From assembly GCA_029009035.1 (NCBI GenBank), contig JAQXJQ010000112.1, positions 1 through 10,106 of the forward strand: DNA of 10,106 nt, read 5' to 3'. The position numbers were made by a program, and so were the translations under genes. The notes beneath the pieces were generated by a model. It was not told the origin of the DNA. It was given only the letters and a program-made list of their open reading frames with translations, and did no database searches. Shown here piece after piece: positions 6,683 to 10,106 of this stretch; position 1 is the first letter of the stretch, and every line of letters begins with the position of its first letter. Source of the stretch: Oscillospiraceae bacterium (GTDB taxonomy: Bacteria; Bacillota; Clostridia; Oscillospirales; Oscillospiraceae).

Positions 6683-8902
6683 ATGCTTACTATTCATAAT
6701 CAGGGCATGGTCTGGAAGAATGGCACCCTTGTCCCCGGCGAAAAGTCCGCCGAGGGCGTGCGCTCCACCATGGCCTATCCCGTGCTCATGGCCCACAACA
6801 CCGGCAGCAGCGAGGAGCAGCTCCATATCCGGTTTGACGCCATGGCCTCCCACGACATCACCTATGTGGGCATCATCCAGACGGCCCGGGCCTCCGGCAT
6901 GAAGGAGTTTCCCCTGCCCTATGTGCTCACCAACTGTCACAACTCCCTGTGCGCCGTGGGCGGCACCATCAACGAGGATGACCACCTGTTCGGCCTGTCG
7001 GCTGCCAAGAAGTACGGCGGCGAGTTCGTCCCCGCTCATCAGGCCGTCATCCACTCCTATATGCGTGAGCGCTATGCCGCACCCGGCCGCATGATCCTGG
7101 GTTCCGACTCCCACACCCGCTACGGCGCTTACGGCTGCATGGCTGTGGGCGAGGGCGGCCCGGAGCTGGCCCGTCAGCTGCTGAAAAAGACCTATGACAT
7201 CGCCTATCCCAAGGTGGTGGCCGTCTACCTCACCGGTGCTCCCCGCCCCGGCGTCGGCCCCCAGGATGTGGCACTGACTCTGGTGAAGGCCACCTTTGCC
7301 GCGGGCACCGTCAAGAACGCCGTCATGGAGTTCTTCGGCCCCGGCGTGGCGAGCCTTTCCATGGACTACCGCGCCGGCATCGACGTCATGACCACCGAGA
7401 CCACCTGCCTCACCTCCCTGTGGCAGACCGACGAGCTGACCCGCAAGGCTCTCACCCTGCTGCGCCGCGGCGACAGCTACAAGGAGCTCTCTCCCTCCGA
7501 GGGCGCTTACTACGATAACGCCATCACCGTGGAGCTGGACAAGGTGGAGCCCATGATCGCCCTCCCCTTCCATCCCTCCAACGCCTATTCCATCCGCGAA
7601 TTCAAGGCCAATATGGAAGAGCTTCTCCACCAGGTGGAGGAGAACACCCGCAAGCAGCTGGGCATCGAGCCTCCCGCCCCCCTCACCGACAAGATCGTGA
7701 ACGGGAACTTCATGGTGGACCAGGCCGTCATCGCCGGCTGCTCCGGCGGCACCTATCAGAACCTGAAGCGGGCTGCCGAGATCGTGGAGGGCAGCAGCCT
7801 CGGCTCCAACGCCTTCTGGCTGTCCTGCTACCCCGGCTCCATGCCCATCATGCTGGAGCTGACCAAAAACGGCGCCATCTCCTCCCTCATGGCCGCCGGC
7901 GCCTCCGTGCGCTCCTGCTTCTGCGGCCCCTGCTTCGGCGCGGGCGACGTCCCCGCCAACGGCGGCTTCTCCATCCGCCACTCCACCCGCAACTTCCCCA
8001 ACCGGGAAGGCTCCAAGCCCAATGACAGGCAGGTCTCCTATGTGGCGCTGATGGACGCCCGCTCCATCGCCGCCACCGCCCGCATGGGCGGCGTGCTCAC
8101 CGCCGCCGACGAGCTGCCCGATGTGCCCGCCGACCGGGCTGACGAGTGCTGGAGCTATGACGACAGCGCCTACCGCTCCCGTGTATACTACGGCGTGGGC
8201 AAGGCCGATCCCGACCAGCAGCTGGTCTTCGGCCCCAACATCGCCGACTGGCCGGAGCAGATCGCCCTGCCGGAGAACCTGCTGCTCACCGTGGCGGCCG
8301 CCATCTATGACCCCGTGACCACCACCGACGAGCTCATCCCCTCCGGCGAGACCTCCTCCTACCGTTCCAACCCCCTGCGCCTGTCCGAGTTCGCCCTCAG
8401 CCGCAAGGACCCCAACTATGTCCCCCGGGCCAAGGAGATCAAGGCGCTGGAGCTGCTGCGCCGCAAGGACCCCGATGCCGAGGCCGTGTCCGCCGCCATG
8501 GCGGGCTTCGACCCCCGCACCACCGGCCTGGGCTCTCTGGTGATGGCGCTGAAGCCCGGCGACGGCTCCGCCCGTGAGCAGGCCGCCTCCTGCCAGCGCG
8601 TGCTGGGCGGCTGCGCCAACATCGCCGCGGAATACGCCACCAAGCGCTACCGCTCCAATGTGGTAAACTGGGGTATGCTCCCCTTCATCGCCGACGGCCT
8701 GAAGGAGCTGGATCTCCAGCCCGGCGACCGCGTGTACATCCCCGGCATCCGCGCTCTGCTGGAGGGCGACGGCGAAGCCGTCACCGCCAAGGTGCTGCGC
8801 GATTCCGGCGAAACCGAGCTCACCCTCACCCTGCCCGGCCTGACCCGCGAGGAGCGGGACATCATCCTGGCCGGCTGCCTCATCAACTACTACGCCGAAT
8901 GA
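6683..8902 (+). CDS. Aconitase-superfamily hydratase, YbhJ-like, substrate unknown
   Basis: This 739-residue cytoplasmic protein has the whole layout of the aconitase superfamily: three cluster-binding domains (to about 500) and a C-terminal swivelling domain (about 600-739). The [4Fe-4S] ligands are present as Cys353 in AGCSGGT and Cys414/Cys417 in CGPC, with an extra Cys412. Also visible are DSH (142-144), STRNFPNREG (434-443) and, in the swivel domain, DGSAREQAA (627-635), which matches the superfamily's substrate-binding serine/arginine loop. The usual aconitase Asp-His pair is not seen; a TNCHNSLC segment with His86 lies in the equivalent area. Length and these features resemble E. coli YbhJ-type putative hydratases rather than AcnA, AcnB or the split LeuC/LeuD enzymes. 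GGAGGG lies six bases before the ATG. An ATP-grasp gene follows after 19 bases, with no citrate-cycle or leucine gene in the window. Reversible hydration/dehydration of a carboxylic acid is expected; the substrate is unknown. Confidence 0.85.
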   Translation: MLTIHNQGMVWKNGTLVPGEKSAEGVRSTMAYPVLMAHNTGSSEEQLHIRFDAMASHDITYVGIIQTARASGMKEFPLPYVLTNCHNSLCAVGGTINEDDHLFGLSAAKKYGGEFVPAHQAVIHSYMRERYAAPGRMILGSDSHTRYGAYGCMAVGEGGPELARQLLKKTYDIAYPKVVAVYLTGAPRPGVGPQDVALTLVKATFAAGTVKNAVMEFFGPGVASLSMDYRAGIDVMTTETTCLTSLWQTDELTRKALTLLRRGDSYKELSPSEGAYYDNAITVELDKVEPMIALPFHPSNAYSIREFKANMEELLHQVEENTRKQLGIEPPAPLTDKIVNGNFMVDQAVIAGCSGGTYQNLKRAAEIVEGSSLGSNAFWLSCYPGSMPIMLELTKNGAISSLMAAGASVRSCFCGPCFGAGDVPANGGFSIRHSTRNFPNREGSKPNDRQVSYVALMDARSIAATARMGGVLTAADELPDVPADRADECWSYDDSAYRSRVYYGVGKADPDQQLVFGPNIADWPEQIALPENLLLTVAAAIYDPVTTTDELIPSGETSSYRSNPLRLSEFALSRKDPNYVPRAKEIKALELLRRKDPDAEAVSAAMAGFDPRTTGLGSLVMALKPGDGSAREQAASCQRVLGGCANIAAEYATKRYRSNVVNWGMLPFIADGLKELDLQPGDRVYIPGIRALLEGDGEAVTAKVLRDSGETELTLTLPGLTREERDIILAGCLINYYAE

Positions 8903-8921
8903 TCCGTCCGGAGGGATTTTC

Positions 8922-9944
8922 ATGGCAAATGTGAAGTATCTGGTCCAGCGTGTTCTGAATATGAACTATAAGGCCATGGTGGACAAGATCAACTCCATCC
9001 ACAAAAAGACCGGGATGGGCCGACTGGCCATCTTCCGGGACATGAAGGACTGTGCTGTGAAGTACGGCGCGGGCTACATGGATTACGACCTGTTTGAGAT
9101 GTATGCCCTCACCGACGCCCAGCGGGACACCTACCTCACCCGCGGACGCAACAACGCGCTGGTGGTCAAGTACAACGACAAGGCCTTCATGGACGAACTG
9201 GGGGACAAGATCAAATTCAACACCCGGTTTGCCCCCTTCCTCCACCGGGACTGGGTCCCTGTGACAGGGGAGAACAAAGAGGCTGTGCTGGCTTTTCTCG
9301 CGCGGCACGACGCCTTTATGGCCAAGCCCTCCTGCGGAAGCTGCGGCTGGGGCATCGAGAAGCTGAACACCGGCGATTTTCCGTCTTTGGACGCCCTCTA
9401 TGACCACCTGCTGCCCAAGGCCCCCCAGCTGGAGCTGGAAGAGCTCATCGTGCAGCACCCCGCGGTGGCCGCCATCTACCCCGGCTCCATCAACACCGTG
9501 CGCATGGTCACCATCCGCAGCAAGACGGGAAGGGTCTATCTGGTGACCGCCATGTTCCGCATCGGCAACGGCAAATTTGTGGACAACTTCAACAGCGGCG
9601 GCATGGTGGCACCCATGGATCCGGAAAAGGGCGTGGTCATTGACCGGGCCCTGGACAAGCAGAAGAACCTCTACGAAAACCACCCCGCCACCGGCACCCC
9701 CATCAAGGGCTTCACCTTTCCCGACTGGGACAAGGCCCGCGCCCTGGTGCAGGAGGCTGCCCAGGTCATCCCCCAGGTGGGCTACGTGGGCTGGGATGTA
9801 TGCTTCACTCCCGACGGACCCTGCCTGGTGGAGGGCAACCAGTTCCCCGGCCATGATATTTACCAGCTCCCCGTCCACACCCCGGACAAGATCGGCATTA
9901 TGCCCCGCTTCCGCGCCATTGAGGCGGAAGAACAGGCCAACTGA
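8922..9944 (+). CDS. ATP-grasp protein, sugar-transfer-associated type
   Basis: This 340-residue soluble protein has an ATP-grasp fold of the kind annotated as sugar-transfer-associated ATP-grasp (PF14397-like). ATP-grasp enzymes activate a carboxylate as acyl phosphate and join it to an amine, thiol or similar group. Seen here are AKPSCGSCGWGI with Lys135 as likely nucleotide-binding lysine, PGSINTVRMVT with Arg194, and WDVCFTPDGPCLVEGNQFPGHDIYQLP near the end. In that last segment Glu304 and Asn306 are likely Mg2+ ligands. The N-terminal 100 or so residues are helical and lysine-rich. There is no signal peptide or membrane segment. GGAGGG (8910-8915) lies six bases before the ATG, and the gap from the hydratase stop is only 19 bases, so the two are almost certainly cotranscribed. 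Relatives are often found in surface-polysaccharide loci, but none of those genes is visible here. Substrate unknown; family call fairly sure. Confidence 0.8.
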   Translation: MANVKYLVQRVLNMNYKAMVDKINSIHKKTGMGRLAIFRDMKDCAVKYGAGYMDYDLFEMYALTDAQRDTYLTRGRNNALVVKYNDKAFMDELGDKIKFNTRFAPFLHRDWVPVTGENKEAVLAFLARHDAFMAKPSCGSCGWGIEKLNTGDFPSLDALYDHLLPKAPQLELEELIVQHPAVAAIYPGSINTVRMVTIRSKTGRVYLVTAMFRIGNGKFVDNFNSGGMVAPMDPEKGVVIDRALDKQKNLYENHPATGTPIKGFTFPDWDKARALVQEAAQVIPQVGYVGWDVCFTPDGPCLVEGNQFPGHDIYQLPVHTPDKIGIMPRFRAIEAEEQAN

Positions 9945-9950
9945 AGCCAT

Positions 9951-9980
9951 AAAAAACTGCGGCTCGAACACGCGGTGTTC
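9951..9980 (+). terminator. Apparent half-terminator of the hydratase/ATP-grasp unit, right arm missing
   Basis: Six A bases (9951-9956) lead into CTGCGGCTCGAACAC (9957-9971), a GCG loop and GTGTTC (9975-9980). The inner six pairs are perfect. A full terminator would continue with GAGCCGCAG and a T run, mirroring the left arm and A tract, but the sequence changes abruptly to ATAAGACAG with no T run. It lies just where a terminator is expected, six bases after the ATP-grasp stop. It may be a terminator split by an insertion, or simply a short hairpin. CAGTT at 9987-9991 could pair with AACTG at 9955-9959 across a 6x6 internal loop. Confidence 0.4.
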
Positions 9981-10106
9981 ATAAGACAGTTACAGCCACA
10001 GCAGTATGCACTACTGTGGCTGTAACTGTATCTTATCCTGCTATCTGATGATATGGAATCAAACAGACCTGCAAATCGTAATTTGACGAGGGATGAAGTG
10101 TAAAAA
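9981..10106. other. A+T-richer non-coding right edge, possible left end of an inserted element
   Basis: By hand count 50 of 126 bases are G or C (about 40 percent), well below the neighbouring genes. Besides the long inverted repeat there is a small hairpin, CAAAT (10072-10076) with ATTTG (10081-10085). TTGACG at 10083-10088 could be a -35 box whose -10 partner would fall beyond the edge. GAGGG directly abuts an ATG at 10093, too close to serve as its ribosome binding site. No convincing coding region is seen on either strand. The window ends before the nature of this DNA can be decided. Confidence 0.4.
9982..10035. repeat. Long near-perfect inverted repeat (stem-loop)
   Basis: ACAGTTACAGCCACAG (9986-10001) is perfectly complementary to 10014-10029. 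Inside, after one C-A mismatch, AGT (10003-10005) pairs with ACT (10010-10012) around an ATGC loop. Outside, TAAG (9982-9985) pairs with CTTA (10032-10035) after a two-base bulge. No T run follows on either strand, so it is not a standard terminator. It sits in the A+T-richer right edge and starts at the point where the half-terminator breaks off, as a structured end of an inserted element would. A regulatory stem-loop ahead of a gene beyond the window is the main alternative. Confidence 0.8.

Noticed and set aside
4455..6683. 742-codon open frame antisense to hppA
   Set aside because: It mirrors hppA codon by codon, is dominated by Gly, His, Gln and Asp in no recognisable domain, and spans the hppA terminator and ribosome binding site. 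Long antisense frames are expected in GC-rich genes.
6680..8923. 747-codon open frame antisense to the hydratase
   Set aside because: Same Gly/Val/His-rich shadow composition. The + strand gene has full family motifs and its own ribosome binding site.
9945..10106. tRNA or group II intron end in the right-edge spacer
   Set aside because: A TTCGAGCC string occurs on the minus strand, but its flanks do not form a T stem and no acceptor or anticodon arm is found. No GTGYG intron start or domain V-like hairpin is visible.
10093..10106. Start of a new gene at ATG 10093
   Set aside because: GAGGG touches the ATG with no spacer, and only four full codons remain before the window ends. Nothing supports it as a true start.

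Overview
The window looks like chromosomal DNA of a GC-rich anaerobic member of the Bacillota. The coding regions strongly prefer G or C at third codon positions, genes carry strong GGAG-type ribosome binding sites, and terminators are short hairpins followed by T runs. The gene set (PatB/MalY-type lyase, Trk potassium uptake, a membrane pyrophosphatase with Na+-pump features, an aconitase-like hydratase) suggests a gut Oscillospiraceae such as a Flavonifractor or Pseudoflavonifractor relative. That placement is inferred from style and content, because no marker gene is present. All six complete or partial genes lie on the + strand, and no tRNA, rRNA, CRISPR array or complete mobile element is visible.

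Layout. (1) Positions 1-123 are the Ser/Gly/Asp-rich C-terminal end of an unidentified gene, followed by a strong terminator (141-186). (2) Positions 195-4304 form a probable three-gene unit. It starts at an extended -10 promoter and carries a PatB/MalY-type PLP enzyme (258-1430, TTG start), trkA (1471-2862) and trkH (2859-4304, overlapping trkA by 4 bases). (3) Positions 4371-6611 are a monocistronic hppA unit with its own promoter and a textbook terminator. (4) Positions 6622-9944 are a two-gene unit: a YbhJ-like aconitase-superfamily hydratase (6683-8902) and, 19 bases later, an ATP-grasp protein of the sugar-transfer-associated type (8922-9944). (5) Positions 9945-10106 are non-coding as far as visible. 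They hold what looks like the first half of a terminator, broken at about 9980, then a long near-perfect inverted repeat in A+T-richer DNA.

How the genes could work together. TrkA and TrkH form a K+ uptake system. The next gene encodes a membrane pyrophosphatase whose GNTTAA motif marks the K+-dependent class and whose DLYES glutamate matches the Na+-pumping class. The two units together therefore read as a cation-homeostasis block: K+ in by Trk, and PPi-driven Na+ export by a pump that itself needs K+. The hydratase/ATP-grasp pair is the least understood part. All [4Fe-4S] ligands and the swivel-domain motif of the aconitase superfamily are present, but the gene has no citrate-cycle or leucine-pathway neighbour. 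Its tight pairing with a carboxylate-activating ATP-grasp fold suggests an uncharacterised two-step pathway. The right edge is the best candidate for a genome rearrangement or element insertion.
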